Assembly: GCA_024138015.1 (NCBI GenBank)
Contig: JAMXBB010000010.1
Coordinates: 80,434,038 to 80,498,037, forward strand
DNA from: Lumnitzera littorea
Taxonomy: Eukaryota; Streptophyta; Magnoliopsida; Myrtales; Combretaceae
Direction: 5' to 3'
Length of the DNA stretch: 64,000 nt
Part shown: in pieces, positions 23,750 through 36,839 of the stretch
Position numbering within the stretch: position 1 is the stretch's first letter
Layout of the letters: the number at the start of each line of letters is the position of its first letter
The notes under the pieces: model-generated
The model's database searches: none
What the model saw: the letters and a program-made list of their open reading frames with translations, nothing else
Told to the model about the DNA's origin: nothing
Made by a program: the position numbers and the translations under genes

Positions 23750-24545
23750 CAAAGACTATATTGAAGCTCTTCATGACCTTACCTGGTATGCTGCAATGAA
23801 AGAAGAATTTGACTCTTTACTTCAAAATGAAACTTAGGTACATATACTACCCTGCTCTTCTCATAATGTTGTAGGTAGCACATGGAAATTTTGCATTAAA
23901 TATAATGCCAATGGCATGGTTGAAAGATACTAAGCTTGCTTGGTTGCCTAGGGATTCTCCTGAAGATTTAGCATTGATTACAAAGAAACATTTAGTCTCG
24001 TTGTCAAACCTACCACCATTCGCTTCTTTTTCTCTCATGCCATCTTGTCCAATTGGGTTATTCATCAACTTGATGTTAAAAATGCTTTCCTTTACTGTCA
24101 TCTTAGTGAAATAGTTTTCATGAAATAACCCTCTAGTTTTATGCATCTACGCTACCCCAATCATGTATGTAAGCTTTAAAAATCACTTTATGGTCTTAAA
24201 CAAGCACCTTGTGCTTGGTTTAGTCACTTTATCGGTTTCCTCATACAGATTGGCTTTAGGCAAAGTAAGGCTAACACCTCAATGTTTGTTTACTCACGTA
24301 TCCCTAGCACATTTATTCTCTTGCTCTATGTTGATGATATCATATTTACTAGAAGTAATCTTCACCTACTCTCTCGCTTCATCTCAACTTTGTCTCAACT
24401 GTTAGCCATGAAAAACCTTAGTGATCTCCATTTCTTTCTTAGTGTTTGTATAAGTCACAATCCCCAGGGTATTCATTTGTGTCAATCACAATTCACTCTT
24501 AACCTTCTTAAACATCACAACATGCATTTATCCAAACCAGTAAAA
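23750..24545 (+). pseudogene. copia reverse transcriptase, broken
   Basis: RNA-dependent DNA polymerase domain of the copia element. The start reads like D-x-W-x-x-A-M-x-x-E-x-x-x-L near 23780-23820. The WVIHQLDVKNAFLY-type motif appears near 24055-24095 in a shifted frame. The catalytic YVDD box (LLLYVDDIIFT) is intact at about 24310-24345, followed by LAMKNLSDLHFFLSV, the usual M-x-D-L-G-x-x-x-x-F-L-G stretch. Several frameshifts and stops separate the parts. Confidence 0.75.
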
Positions 24546-24589
24546 ACACCTCTATCTCGCTAGACTTACCTCTCTACTCATAGGTCACC

Positions 24590-25264
24590 TCCCTTAACCA
24601 ATCCATCTATTTATCATGAGATTGTAGGTATATTACAATACCTTACTATCACTCAACCAAATATCAATTTTGCGATCAATCAATTGAGTCAATATATGCA
24701 TCAACCGAATATTAATCACATACAAGCCAAGAAATGGGTTTTAATATACCTTTATGGTACTGTGAACATTAGCTTACCCATGTCCTAAACATCTAGCCTC
24801 TCTTTAACTACATTTGCTAAAGCTAACTAGGTTGGTTATCCTAACACTTGTCGCTCAACCACTAGATATGCAATTTTTCTTTACTCCAATCTTATCTCCT
24901 GGCTATCTAGGAAATAACCTACCGTCTCAGGAAGCTCTACCGAAGCTAAATATTGAGCTTTAGCTTATTCTATTGCTAAGTCCACATGAATATATCACTT
25001 AACTCAAGAGGTAAGCATTCCCATTCAGAGACCTCTCATACTTTGTTGTAATAATCTTAGGGTACTATATCTCACTAGGAACCCTATTCAACATGATAGA
25101 ACTAAACATATAAACATTGATTATCACTTTGTTTCAGAAATGGTTGCAATTGATCATGTCTCTATTTGCTACATCCCAATATGCCATCAGCACACCGATA
25201 TTGTTATAAAGAATCTCACTATAATGGCATTCTCGAATCTTTATACTGGTCTTACACTAACTAT
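24590..25264 (+). pseudogene. copia RNase H, broken, 3' truncated
   Basis: Reading in pieces gives IVGILQYLTITQPNINFAIN, then QLSQYMHQPNINH, then a decayed ANWVGYPNTCRSTTRYAIFL, then STEAKY near 24938. These are the hallmarks of the copia RNase H region. The end (DYHFVSEMVAIDHVSICYIP near 25115-25180) parallels the remnant at 15829-16071. Sequence identity with that remnant stops at about 25264, just before the expected polypurine tract. Confidence 0.7.
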
Positions 25265-28200
25265 TGACGTAAAACCCATTAAAACGTCTACCCTAAGACT
25301 TAAAACTCGGTTACAACCCTTGTTAACCTGTAGAAGACCTTTGAGCAAGACTAATCTAATTAAAATATGAAATAAATCTACGACCTTTGTCGAAGTAATG
25401 AAGGGAAAACCCGAGCAACCCTAGAACTTATGAACCTTAGTCCTTTATATAAGAGGATTGACTATACGATGAGACATGTCAAATTTGGACAAACATCAAT
25501 AGAATTAATTATTATAAATAATCCATGTGAAGTCAAGCCAACACCACATGTGACACTATTGAATTTAACTATAAGCTAATATGCCATGAATTATTGTTAC
25601 ATGGAGTACTTTAATTTCAACCAAATTAGGAAAGATAGACATAAATCATTATTATTATAATTTTCTTTATTTTATTTTGCTCCATCACAAGCCTTTTGTG
25701 GCATCATAAAAATAATTACCTTATTTCCATCTCAATCCAATAATTGCATCGTTAGTGTAGTAATTCTGAAAAACTTGACTTAGTATTATGTATAAAAGAA
25801 AGTAATAATAATAAAATGAGAAAAACTTACCATGGGACATATGCATGCTGCATGGGGATAAAAAACAACCACTTTTAGCTTGTAGTTACTAGAAGAATGA
25901 TCCTAGGACCTAACAACTTGAAAATAATACATAAGAAAGTAAATATAGAATTGTGACCTCACCCCTCTCCTTTTGTTTCCACCGGTTGGTTTTGTTTCCA
26001 AATGCTTAATCTTACTTATTTTTCTTTCGTTGTTCAAGCCTACAAACTTCATCAAATAAAAAGGAAAACTTACCCCTTTACTTTTTCTCACTTACCGCTA
26101 GTTAGCACTATCTCAAAACATCCTCACTTCCTCTTCTTTGTCTCCTTCACACCATTCGACACACACATACCTACAATCATCTCCATGTCCTTTGTCCCAT
26201 CTTCATCCTCATGTTAAATCTTAGCTAACTCCCACTTCAAACCCTTTTCCTCTTCTAGCAAACTAACAATGACTTTATACCATTTACGAAAGCAGTAGCA
26301 TGCCATGTCCAAGCGCACTACATCCAAGATCAATACTGGCTAGCAAACATCCTTACCTCCTTCTTACTAGCTTTATCTCTAAATATTAAGGAAAAAGCAT
26401 TGGAACCTTAAGCGAACACCTAGTACCAATGCGGAGTGACGATCATAGTAAAGTAAGAAGCTTGAACCTTCTAAAAAACTTGAACCGTCAACCTCTTTGT
26501 GGAAGTTCTCTACATGCCTTAGTGTTCGATATACAAAGTTTATGGATTGGAAATTGTAAGAGACTCTCTTAGCTAAAATATACCTATATATATGTTCATG
26601 CAAACTCTATGATGTTTAGAATAAGTCTTACATGTAAACCTTATATATATATGCCTTACATATATCTCATGCATTGTGATGGTGATGTACATAAGCCATA
26701 CGATGCTACAATATGCATCACATGTGAGTTTCACATACATACACACACACATATATATACACAAAAATACCATTTAGATACCATGACATACATCGATGTA
26801 GACTCCATATACATATACATGCCTTGCGAACACTATGATATATTTCTCATGTAATCACTCAAAGAGCTGTAAGGTTAAGCTCAACCTCTATTAGAACTCA
26901 ATTCGTGACTCTAAAGACTTTAACTACCCTCTCATGTATTATAGCAACTAGATGAAGATCCTATGGTCTTGGGATGAATTAATAGTTATTAAAAATGTAG
27001 CCAATGAATAAATATATACATACATCTTTATAATGCATAAACATATACATATAGCCTACATAGACAAGCATGCATGAAAGATAACTAAATCTATAATATA
27101 TAAACAATGTACACATATTCCTTATAATAGTCACAGTTTAATTAGATATAGTTATATAAGTAGTGTGTAACGTTACCTATAAAATAATACATATATATAT
27201 ATATATATAAGTAGACCATTATACATGTAATGTATAGAACAAACTATGAAATACTATATATATTCCTAGCAAACTATTATATCTATAAGCATTACATAAA
27301 ATATACATATATATATATATATAACAATATATATATATATATGATGGTATAATAACATGGAAAAGTTAGGAACAATGCCTTAGTAGATAATACACTTATA
27401 ATTATAATATAAGGAAGAAAGAATTTAATCATAAGTCCTTCTTCTTATCCCCATAAATCTAACTCTAAATTATTTTAAAGGTAAAATAGAAATTAAAGTG
27501 GAATAAATAAAAATATAGGACTAAACCGGTACATCAAGTTTACCTATAAAGCCACATTCATTACAAATGGATTTAGCTTGCAAATTGGGCTAAGAAATGA
27601 TTAATTTAAAGTTGTGAAAACATGATGTCAAATTTGACCTCATAGAGGGAAATAATCACTTTAAAACACTACTAAGGAAGAACAACCCTAAAATACAAGA
27701 ATCGGCCTAAAATATATTGAAGTAAGCCCAATAATTAAGGAGGATAGTAACTCTTCGCCCTAATCTGGAAAAATACTAACCAAACTCCAAAAATGGATCA
27801 TACTATATGAAAGTATGTTTGAAAATGATCAAAATTGATTGCTAAAACTAAAAAATTGAACTTAAAGCAAAAAAGTTATGAATAAAACAAAAATTGGAAT
27901 AATCGGGTAATTATAACGAAAATAATTAGAATCATTTACCCTTCTTATTGAATATTTATTATTATTTTATGTTTTAATTATTAGGAGACTTCAAGTTAGG
28001 GGACAATTTACCCGATGACTATTGTGACTAACTTGAAAACATGGTAGAGTGAGTACCCTATGATTCTATACCTGCTTATGGTTGTAAGCGTAGTAGGATT
28101 TTTTATAAAGATAATCAATAAACTATATTTGTGGGGATAAATTGGGTTAAATGCATGTGTATGATCCGTTTAGCTTCATTGTATAAGATACTCTAATTTC

Positions 28201-28300
28201 TCAAACTATAATTGGACCTGTTGATATGTGGCGTTGTGATGATTGAGTGCCTATGAATAACAGATTGTTCACCTAATTAAATGGAACTAATTGTATTCAA
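25265..28300. other. AT-rich spacer between copia and gypsy elements
   Basis: No gene recognised. It has CATATA/ACATAC-type simple sequence at 26590-26860, and TA dinucleotide runs at 27190-27209 and around 27300-27345. The minus frame at 26379-26603 has no recognisable domain. The region may hold the unrecognised flank of the truncated copia element. Confidence 0.5.
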
Positions 28301-31300
28301 TGTGAGCTCTTAAAATCACATTAAGAGTAATTGTACCTAGATTTAGGGCCTTCAAGAAAAACTTATTCAAATAAGCCTAAACGTTAAAACTATTATAGAA
28401 AAATTAATTTAAGTGTCTCGATGAAGTTAAATTGCAAAAATAATAACCCAAAATCCTAATTTTAGCCTTAGAAGTCTGATCATATAATATAGTATAAAAC
28501 TGGTCGAAATCCCTAAAACCGAGTTTGGAATACAACAAGGACTTAGAGATAACTTAATTAGGCTATATGAATTTACGCATATTTTTATGAATGTACCCGA
28601 TATATATAATAATTATACTCGAAATTATATTATTATATATAATATGTGCTAAACTCATAAAATAAATAGAAAATGTATCTTAAAAATAAAAGATATGCTA
28701 GAAACATAATTATATGAGTATATTTACCCATTATATGTATAAAATATATTAGATATATACACATATATTATAAATAAGACTCCTAACATCAGTTCCACAT
28801 TTAGGAACCTAGATTACACAAAGAAAAAATCTAGAAAAAAAGAAAAAAAGAAAGAAAAACAAAGTAAGGATCGGACCTAGTTTAGTTCCTCCACCTCTAC
28901 ATGACCTGCTATGAAACCTTCCACCACCAAGCAAAGCCACCAACAACGACCCATCTCTTGGCACTTCTGACAACCACCCATTGCCCAATAGTGACCAAAG
29001 CTTCAATGAACAAGTGTTTCAATAATTTGCCTTATTTTTCTTTCATTTTCTAAAAATAGTAAAATTATTCAGAAAATTATGAAAAAATTTATTCTTTAGT
29101 TATTTTAGATATACATTCATGTGATATTTTTATTTTCATAAAATTTTGAATAATTTATATACTTGCTTAAATAAGTTACTATTTATTCGATTTTTGAAAT
29201 TGAAAATAAATGTATTAAATAATATTGTTTCTATCTAAAAATTTTTGTATGGAATATACATGACATGTATCTAATTGCCATGTAACTAGATTTTTAATTT
29301 AGGTATTTTTGACATTTAATGTAATTTTTTACCTTAAAATTAGCTAGAATTAGGGAAAAATTACGAAATAAATAGATTTTTATAAAATTAATTGATGAAA
29401 TGGATATCCATTAACTTCTAGTGATTCATAATAATGTTAGGATATATTGAAAATAATTTTGTATAAAAATAATAATATTTGTTTAATTAAACACAATTTA
29501 AGGGTAAAAATGTAATTATGAGTATATAGGCAATAAACCCAAAAGCATGTAATCATGTATTGACTGAATTCTCCATATTTTTAGGAGCCTATATAAATTT
29601 TTGGGGAATTATCTAGCGACCCGAGTTATTTATTACAAATTTACTTGGTAACATAGCCTAATTTACCAACCAAGGCACATTTGTAATAATAATAAGCTAA
29701 AATATGATAAATATTGAAATATAACTTACACATGTACATACTAGTCAAATTTGGTGAAAATGAATTTTTAACTTATTATTGATAATTACATAACTAGATT
29801 ATGATATACACATATTAAGGTTTGATATTACATATATTATTAAGCTATATTAGTAAATTGTATAAACTATAGTCCATTTACATAAAATGGGTAAAATGTG
29901 ATAATACTTATTATAGAAGCGTATAGGTATATTAGAAACTAAAAATACCCTTTAGAAGTCATCTCTTGGAATAGAACCTATAGTACGTTTCATCAAGTTA
30001 ATATGAACCCAATGATACTATTTTTACTAAAATCAGACAACCTTAGGTAATATAACCCATATCTCTATAATTTTATAAGAATTTACATACTATGATAATC
30101 TTATCATAATTGAAACATAAGTTAATTGATTAAGAGTATGTTTCGATACAATTAAAACGATATAATATAAGTAATGGTATAATTACGTATATTATCAATA
30201 CTTAATAACTTAACATGATTTATATAATAAAATTATATTTCATTCTATAAGGAAAACAATAATGTACTTTAGATATATATACATATAACTTCAAAATGAA
30301 ATAAAAAAGTAGATAAAACCCTAATATTTTCATAACCCATACGAAAACTAAATCTAGTTTTTATATACATAAGATCTCCTAATGAGCAAAACTTCAACGA
30401 TATAGATCTTCCACAATGAGCGTCAAGACAAATAAGTTGGGATCGTGGCTTTATCACTTATTGACATACTATATTAAAGTATCCAAAGGTTTAAGAGTAC
30501 TTCTTCTTGTGGTTGTAAATTAACTGTTTATGAGCATACCATGTATATGATTGATACTCTGTTTATGACAAGAGTTGAACTCCTTCACGTACTATTCTGC
30601 ATGATTATATCGTTTGTGTGAACTTGTCTACCCACTCTTATGAAATTAATAGTGATTTGACCGTTAACATAACTGAATATGTATAGCAACCATTAGGAAA
30701 ACAATTTAGAGAATCATACCAAATATCGATTTCCTTCAATGAAGATAGCTGAAATAGTCCATTTCCCACCCTTAGTCGAATTAAGTTACAAGCAAGGAGG
30801 TCGCAGTAAGGGTAGGGGCCGTAGTTTGAAGGTGATCATGGGAATAGGGTGTTCTTCATTGCATAAGCTCAGATTTTGTTTCATTTTTTAGTCACAATAA
30901 AACTTCTCAATTCAAGTTAGAGCAAATGCAATTTCTCTGACTTCACAATTAACCAGACAACGTTGTGCGATGTTTCAAGTGATTGATTACATTACATTGC
31001 ATTTCATTTCATTATAATTAATAACCTTATTTGTGATTGTGTGGTACTCTTCTGACTCCACCCTATTTACTGGACTAATTGTGCTTACATCCCTATGGAC
31101 TCTTTTGCAGGTGATGAATAAGAGTCAAAATGTTCAGATATCACTACTCCCAAGTTAGTGTCCAATTGGTTAAAAAAGTAAGGAAAGAAGAATCAACTGA
31201 ATCTAGGCTTTTGACTTTTCTTTTAGGTTTTGAGGAAACTAACTAGGAATTCCCTGAGATATCAACTAGTTTCCTAACTTATTATAAATAGGCTTTAAGA

Positions 31301-31584
31301 CCTGTAGCTTTTGTAAACTCTGAATGTAAATTATAATTCTATGCATGAAAATGCTTACATAAATACTATTGTGTTATCAAACAACAAGTTATCTTAAGCA
31401 AATATTTTGAAAAGCTTACCCCAAGTCTAATTATAGATAGGTATCAGACTGAATACTTCAAACTAGTTGAGTCGTGTATGCCTTATGTTAACTATATTTA
31501 CGATAGTAGCTGGGAGATCTACTTCTATCTTAGGTTAGTTTACATGATACGACTGTTACAACTTCTCCTATTCGAGACATGACA
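28301..31584 (+). repeat. gypsy 5' LTR, 3.28 kb
   Basis: It starts TGTGAGCTCTTAAAA and ends CGAGACATGACA. Compared with the 3' LTR and the solo LTR at 17827, about 240 bases are missing near 28768. In the 3' LTR the corresponding piece lies between about 39345 and 39590. The deletion joins short TATA-type sequences. A short minus frame at 28809-29006 lies inside and is not a gene. Confidence 0.8.
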
Positions 31585-31593
31585 ATTTTAAGT

Positions 31594-31605
31594 TGGTATT
31601 AAAGC
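31594..31605 (+). other. gypsy primer-binding site (initiator tRNA-Met type)
   Basis: TGGTATTAAAGC lies nine bases after the 5' LTR end and differs by two bases from TGGTATCAGAGC, complementary to initiator tRNA-Met. Confidence 0.65.
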
Positions 31606-31743
31606 ATAGTTCTAAAAGAACCAAGCTTTAAAGCATCTAATTAAAATATGTAAACAATAGGTTCACTAATAGTGGGGTTGATAATGGATGTAAAAGACTT
31701 AGATTCATAGGATTATATATATAACTTATGTATGTAAAAAGAG

Positions 31744-31921
31744 TCATAAACTAACTACTAACTTGATTGTTTTCAAATTCGTAGGAATTGTCTTATATAT
31801 GCATGGTGGCATTTTAAATGGGAAGGGGATAATCATAAACTAACTATTAACTTGATTGTTTTCAAATTCGTAGGAATTGTCTTATATATGCATGGTGGCA
31901 TTTTAAATGGGAAGGGGATAA
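31744..31921 (+). repeat. 89-bp tandem duplication
   Basis: Two adjacent copies (31744-31832 and 31833-31921) start TCATAAACTAACTA and differ at about one base (CTACTAAC against CTATTAAC). The near identity means it arose long after most of the element's decay. It falls at the front of the leader open region. Confidence 0.9.
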
Positions 31922-32526
31922 AATACCTATCGAGTATAGGATTCAGATGTAGAAGTTATTACTAGATATAATTGATAGGAGGATGTTTTATACCATCAAT
32001 GAGATCATTGCAAATTATAAGCATGAAATGTCTTTTAGTATATAGAATGATTAAAGGATAATGATGGATGAATTAGCACCTGCATATGATAAATACATTG
32101 CCATAGTTGCCTATGAAAGAAGTATTTAAAGGAAAAAGGGATTTTATCTGCAATGATTCCTATATTATACTTTCCTATTATTGTAGAGGCAGATAAGAAT
32201 TACCCTCCACGTTTTGATCAGGTACCTCTATGTGTCCTACATATCCCTAGAAATGATCTCTTTGTTATGGTTGACTGTTTTCTTAGATATCTTATAGTTG
32301 AGAATGCAAGTATAAAAGTACCATTACAATCTTAGGAACTTGAACCCTTTATGATGCTACCTGAGAATCTACTCCAAGATGTCAAGCCAAATGTAGGGTT
32401 TGACAATAATGAAGATCCCAAAGAGGATCTAGAAGAAGAGGCTAAAGTAGAAGTTGTTCTTGAAAATGAAGCACAGGATAGTGGGAGTGAAGTACGGGAA
32501 GTAGTTGTGATACTTGACATCCCTTA
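31850..32526 (+). pseudogene. extra coding-like region upstream of gypsy gag
   Basis: Between PBS and gag lies a stretch that translates into protein-like sequence when read through a few stops. One frame gives NCLIYAWWHFKWEGDKIPIE and then LLLDIIDRRMFYTINEIIAN, DELAPAYDKYIAIVAYERSI (about 31875-32130). After a frame change come EADKNYPPRFDQVPLCVLHI, VMVDCFLRYLIVENASIKVP and, past a TAG at 32333-32335, an acidic tail EDPKEDLEEEAKVEVVLENE (to about 32526). Interrupting stops are mostly TAG/TAA at likely Gln sites. I do not recognise the protein. It is separated from gag by ~750 bases of non-coding, T-rich sequence. Confidence 0.45.
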
Positions 32527-33296
32527 ATAGTGGAAATAAGTTCATATTTTGAAGACATTGGAGATGATGACTAGTTTCCCCTTGAAGATGTGGCAACTTT
32601 AGAAAGCTTGAGTGGTTAAAAGTGTGAGAAGATAGTAAGAAGACATATTAGAGTTTTTGATATTATCTGACCTAGTTGTTCCGATGTAACTAGGTCCCTT
32701 AGGGACTTTTGATAGACTTTTGATGTATTTTTGACCTTTTGAATGTGACTTTTGTACTTTTGATGTTTTGATTACTAAGTATGTAAATTATGTAAATAAA
32801 CTTTTGTATAGATGAAAGTAATGTAAATAGGTGAAAGGATCTGTAATCTTATATTGTAAATAAAGTGATGTAATCCTTTGAATGTAAAGTTCTAACTATC
32901 CTATGGACTAATATAAAGATTAAAGAGTGTAGCTTATTCTTATTTTTCAGTATTTGTATGAGATATAAATATGAGTAATGATAATAGGGAGTAAGATGAA
33001 ATGATGATATGATATCATATGTGAAGTTTATATAAGCTCATAATGTACAGGTGTGTTTATTCATATGATGGAATGTGTAACAACTAGTGTGTGAATATTA
33101 TTATTTTATATACAAGGATGAAATATTACAGGTTTGATGTTGGTTGAAATCTTTGTTGAGGAATCAACAGTTATGTATTAGATATACATAGAATAATTAA
33201 TCTATATGTAAATATAAGCCACTTAGATCAGATACTAACTACAAGTATGCATATTATTAGTATAGGGTTGATAGTTAGTAATTGTAAATCTAAATA

Positions 33297-34600
33297 TGGT
33301 AGAGGAGGCAAATAGAAATGGAATTGGCTAACTTAAAGGAGTAGTACCACCTCCTAGTCCTTTTAATCTACCAGAATCACCTAAGAATGATGTACCACCA
33401 CTTGCTCTAAATATGACCTAGCTTAGTTTGGGCAAATGTTGGCCAATATGAATAGTATGATCCAACATTATGGAGCTTTAATTTAGCATTTGATAACAGG
33501 TAGAAATATGGCGAGCCAAAGGTCACCAGAGGCTGAACTTGGAGGAATTCAACCCCAAGTCGACTTCTTAAGTTTATGAAATCAAATTAGTATTTTAAAG
33601 GAAAAATAGGTAAGCTTGCCTTAGCCGATAATTGGTTAGCATAGATTGAAAGTAGTTTTGATGCATTTAAAATTCCAAACAATCAAAAGGTCTCTTATGG
33701 TACTTTCTTGCTAAAAATGGAAGCACGAGTTTGATGAAACTCGACAGCATGAACAATAATCGACCCTATTACATGGCAAGTATTTCGAGAGACATTTAAG
33801 AGAGAATATTTCTCTATAAGTATGCAAAATCAAATGACCCAACAATTAATGAAGTTAAAGAAAAGCACTATGATTGTGGTGTAATATGAGAATGACTTTA
33901 ATAGGTTATTACTATATATACCTGAGTCATACGGGGATAATTAGGAGCTAAAGAAGGATTTTTTCCTTAACGGGTTTGACTCAATGATGTGATGTAAGTT
34001 GATGGGTTACTGATTCACCACTTATAATCAAATTATGGATAAGGTACATTGACTAGAGAATAATTGATTGACCATACAAAATGAGTGGACTAAGAAATTG
34101 AGGAAAGTTAATCAATATAAACCCGTCTTCAAGAGGATATTCCCAAGTGAAAATAGTAATTTAGGTAGGAAAGGAAAGAAGTTAATATTTGTGATTAGTG
34201 GCCTTGCTTCAAAAGGATAGGATTTAGTTTCTATAATGAGACCGGGAATGTGAGATACTAGAAGTATGGAGCATAGCATTTCCCCCAGCAATGTCCTCAG
34301 TTAAGAGACAAATGTTTTCTATGTGGTGAATCGGATCATATGTCGAGAGTGTGTCTAAAGATGAAGGCAGTGAAATGCTACAAGGGTGGAATGATGGGAC
34401 ACTTCTCAAGATATTGCGGTGAAGTAAGATGAAGGACTAAGAAATCTAAAGGAGTAGAGACAACTGATGTACCAGCTTAACTGTTTGTAATTGAGGGTAT
34501 AGAAGAGGATACTGAGGATTTCGATGAATGGATGAAGGAATACTTTCATGGTAGCTTGGATGACGATGAAATGGATATTGATGGAACTAACTAAGGCTTA
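33297..34600 (+). pseudogene. gypsy gag, broken
   Basis: Structural polyprotein of the gypsy element. Recognisable pieces include QKVSYGTFLLKMEA-like sequence near 33680-33730, RPYYMASISRDI / EYFSISMQNQMTQQLMKLK-type sequence near 33765-33860 and a VEYENEFN-like part near 33880. A CCHC knuckle, CFLCGESDHMSRVC, lies at about 34315-34358. A second, defective one, CYKGGMMGHFSRYC, lies near 34376-34420, where the second Cys is Gly. Numerous stops and frame changes make it non-functional. Confidence 0.75.
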
Positions 34601-34679
34601 GTGATAGTTACGTAAACTAATTAGTAACTTTACTTACTCATGAGTTAATTGTAAATCTTATATGTGTGGACAGTGTTAA

Positions 34680-35770
34680 GAATTGTGAAAATACATAACT
34701 TAAGTATAATACACAAATGATAGATCACTATAATAATAGTAATTATTTCAAGAAACATACTTATAAATGGGCAAATTGTTTATGCATTGTTTGACACAAG
34801 AGCATCACATTTGTTTAGTAGTCAAGAGTTTGTCTCGGGAAATAGGATAAAGACAAATGAAGTTAAATCCACTTATAAAGTGAGAACACTTATGGGAGAG
34901 TAAGTATTAACTTAAAAAGTAGTAAATAATAGACGACTGTAAATTCAAGGAAAGGAATTCCCAATAAAACCAATGGCTCGTTCACTTTATGGAATGGTAT
35001 AAGAGGGAATGAAATTAGAATTCCTTAAGGAATGAAATAAGTGTAATGTATATTACTTTGTTTACTTGGATTTATAAATAATTTAAGAATAAACATGTAA
35101 TATAACTTTAAAGACTAAATTATCTTCAATCTATTTTCTTTCTCAACTAATTCTAAAATAATAAGTGGTGGTGAGGGTTGGCAGTTGGTGGTTGGTGATG
35201 ATGTTTGGCGATGGTGATTGATGGTAGTAATGGTAGTGGTAGCTATGGTGGTAGCGACGGCAGCGATGGCAGCGACAACGATAGTGGTGGCAGCAATGAT
35301 AGTGGTGGCGATGGCTATAGTAGTCGGTGGCAACGACGGTGGTTGGTAACAGCGGTAGTGGTAACAGCGGTAGTGGTAGTATTAGAGACGGTAACGGTAG
35401 TGGTGGTAGTGGTAATAGTGCTAGCGATATTAGTAGTGGCGACAGTAGCGGTAGCAGCGACGGCGGTGGCAGTGGCGGTAGTGGTAATGGTAGTAGTGAG
35501 GAATCGTGATTTCTTGATTGAATTAAGGAATCCCTATTACTTGTAATTAATAAGGATTCCTGTGTAATTGCGACTTCATGACAAAAAATCAAGTGAATGT
35601 CGTAATAAGAAATAAGGAATGAATGGAATTCTAATTCCCTCCAAGTGAATATGCCATAATGGTTTTACCAATTAAGGGGTATGATGTTATTGTAGAAATA
35701 AATTGGTTATCTAAACAAAGAGCCAAAGTGGATTGTTAAAATAAGAATGTGATCTTAGATGAAGGCAAGG
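34680..35770 (+). pseudogene. gypsy protease, split by a TIR element
   Basis: Aspartic protease domain. ALFDTRASHLFSS near 34782-34820 replaces the catalytic DTGASHSFIS motif; Gly to Arg next to the active-site Asp would abolish activity. The domain is cut by the insertion at 34980-35650 and resumes at about 35658 with VLPIKGYDVIVEINWLSKQR, the family's usual LPM-x-G-(Y/F)DVILGMDWL region. Confidence 0.75.
34980..35650. mobile_element. TIR element (MITE family A, copy 1) with trinucleotide interior
   Basis: It is inserted in the gypsy protease. Left end: GTTCACTTT, then GAGGGAATGAAATTAGAATT. Right end, reverse complemented: ATTCACTTGGAGGGAATTAG. These form imperfect terminal inverted repeats, with extra bases inside the left one. 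The interior 35160-35505 is dominated by GGT/AGT/GCG/GCA triplets, giving repetitive Gly/Ser or Thr/Val frames on both strands; these are not proteins. The same ends and triplet-rich centre occur in opposite orientation at 40365-41379. No target duplication is obvious. Confidence 0.65.
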
Positions 35771-35939
35771 TAATATTTCAAGGAAAGATAAGTGACCAAA
35801 GCTTAAGACTATCGGTAATTAAAGTAAACGAAGAAATGAATGAAGTGGTTGAAGAATGGCAGTTCTATTGGATATTTGCTATAGAAGGGAAGAAGTAAAC
35901 CCTAAAAGTGTCGGAAATACCTGTAATAGGTTAGCACCA

Positions 35940-36760
35940 CATCAAAAATTAGATTTTACTATAGAGTTGGTGCCAGGAATTGAACCATTGTCAAAAGCTC
36001 CATGCTAAATGTCACCAATAGAACTTCAAGAGTTAAGGAAGCAGCTTTAGAAGCTAGTAGACAAATGATTTATACGACTTAGTTTGTCTCTTTAGGGAAC
36101 GCTAGTGTTACTCGTGAAAAAGAAAGATGGAACCATGAGGTTGTATATTAATTATCAAGAGATAAATAAGGTGACTATTAAGAACAAATATCCATTACCT
36201 AGGATTGATGATTTGTTTGATCAATTGCATGATGCCATTGTGTTTTCACAAATTGATTTAAGATCTAGATATCATTAGTTATGAATTAAGCTAGAGAATG
36301 TACCAAAGATAACTTCTTGAACTAGATATGGGTACTATGAGATTTTAGTAATGCCTTTTAGTTTGACGAACGCACCAATTGTGTTTATAGACTTAATGAA
36401 TCGGATCTATCAACCTTACTTGGATAAATTTGTTGTGGTATTCATTGATGATATTTTAATCTATTCAAAGACTAAAAAGGATCATGCCAATCATTTGCAT
36501 TTAGACTTGCAGAAGTTGAGAGAGAATCAATTGTATGCTAAGTTGAGTAAGTGTAATTTCTAGTTAGATAAAATCTTGTTTTTAGGACATATTATGTTAG
36601 GCAAAGGAATTTCAGTAGATCCCAAAAAAGTCAAAGCAATGGTTGAATGGAAATGGCCAACTACTGTAATGGAAGTAAGAAGTTTTCTTGGAGTAGCAGG
36701 ATATTACATGCGATTTATAAAAGACTTTTCTAAAATTGCAAGGCTTTGAACTTGACTAAC
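35940..36760 (+). pseudogene. gypsy reverse transcriptase, broken
   Basis: Very recognisable RT domain: KKKDGTMRLYINYQEINKVT (36120-36180), KYPLPRIDDLFDQLHDA (36189-36240), FSQIDLRSRYH (36245-36280), then the ORF 36351-36563 starting MPFSLTNAP with the catalytic FIDDIL box (VVFIDDILIYSK, about 36439-36475). It continues with LFLGHIMLGKGISVDPKKVK and EVRSFLGVAGYYMRFIKDFS (to about 36735). Stops sit at several Gln/Trp sites, for example after YH near 36278, within SRT near 36320 and after CNF at 36561-36563. Confidence 0.85.
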
Positions 36761-36839
36761 GTAGAAGGATACTAAATTTGAGTGAAGCAATGGTTGTGAA
36801 CAAAGTTTTTAGGAATTAAAGGATCGTTTGATTTCTATG

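Larger units (their letters stand above)
16093..25264 (+). mobile_element. decayed Ty1-copia retrotransposon with two nested solo LTRs
   Basis: Order: LTR, PBS, gag, protease, integrase, RT, RNase H, which is the copia order. Two foreign solo LTRs (17827-21359 and 21559-22354) interrupt it. Without them and their duplications the element is about 4.8 kb, normal for copia. All domains carry stops and frameshifts. After the RNase H end at about 25262 the expected polypurine tract and 3' LTR are absent and unrelated sequence begins, so the 3' end is truncated. Codons are pyrimidine-rich (CTC, ACC), unlike the surrounding AT-rich DNA. Confidence 0.85.

Noticed and set aside
35115..35592. Long frames of repeated Gly/Ser/Asp or Thr/Ile/Pro residues
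   Set aside because: They come from the triplet-rich tract inside a TIR element, open in several frames on both strands, and are not a protein.
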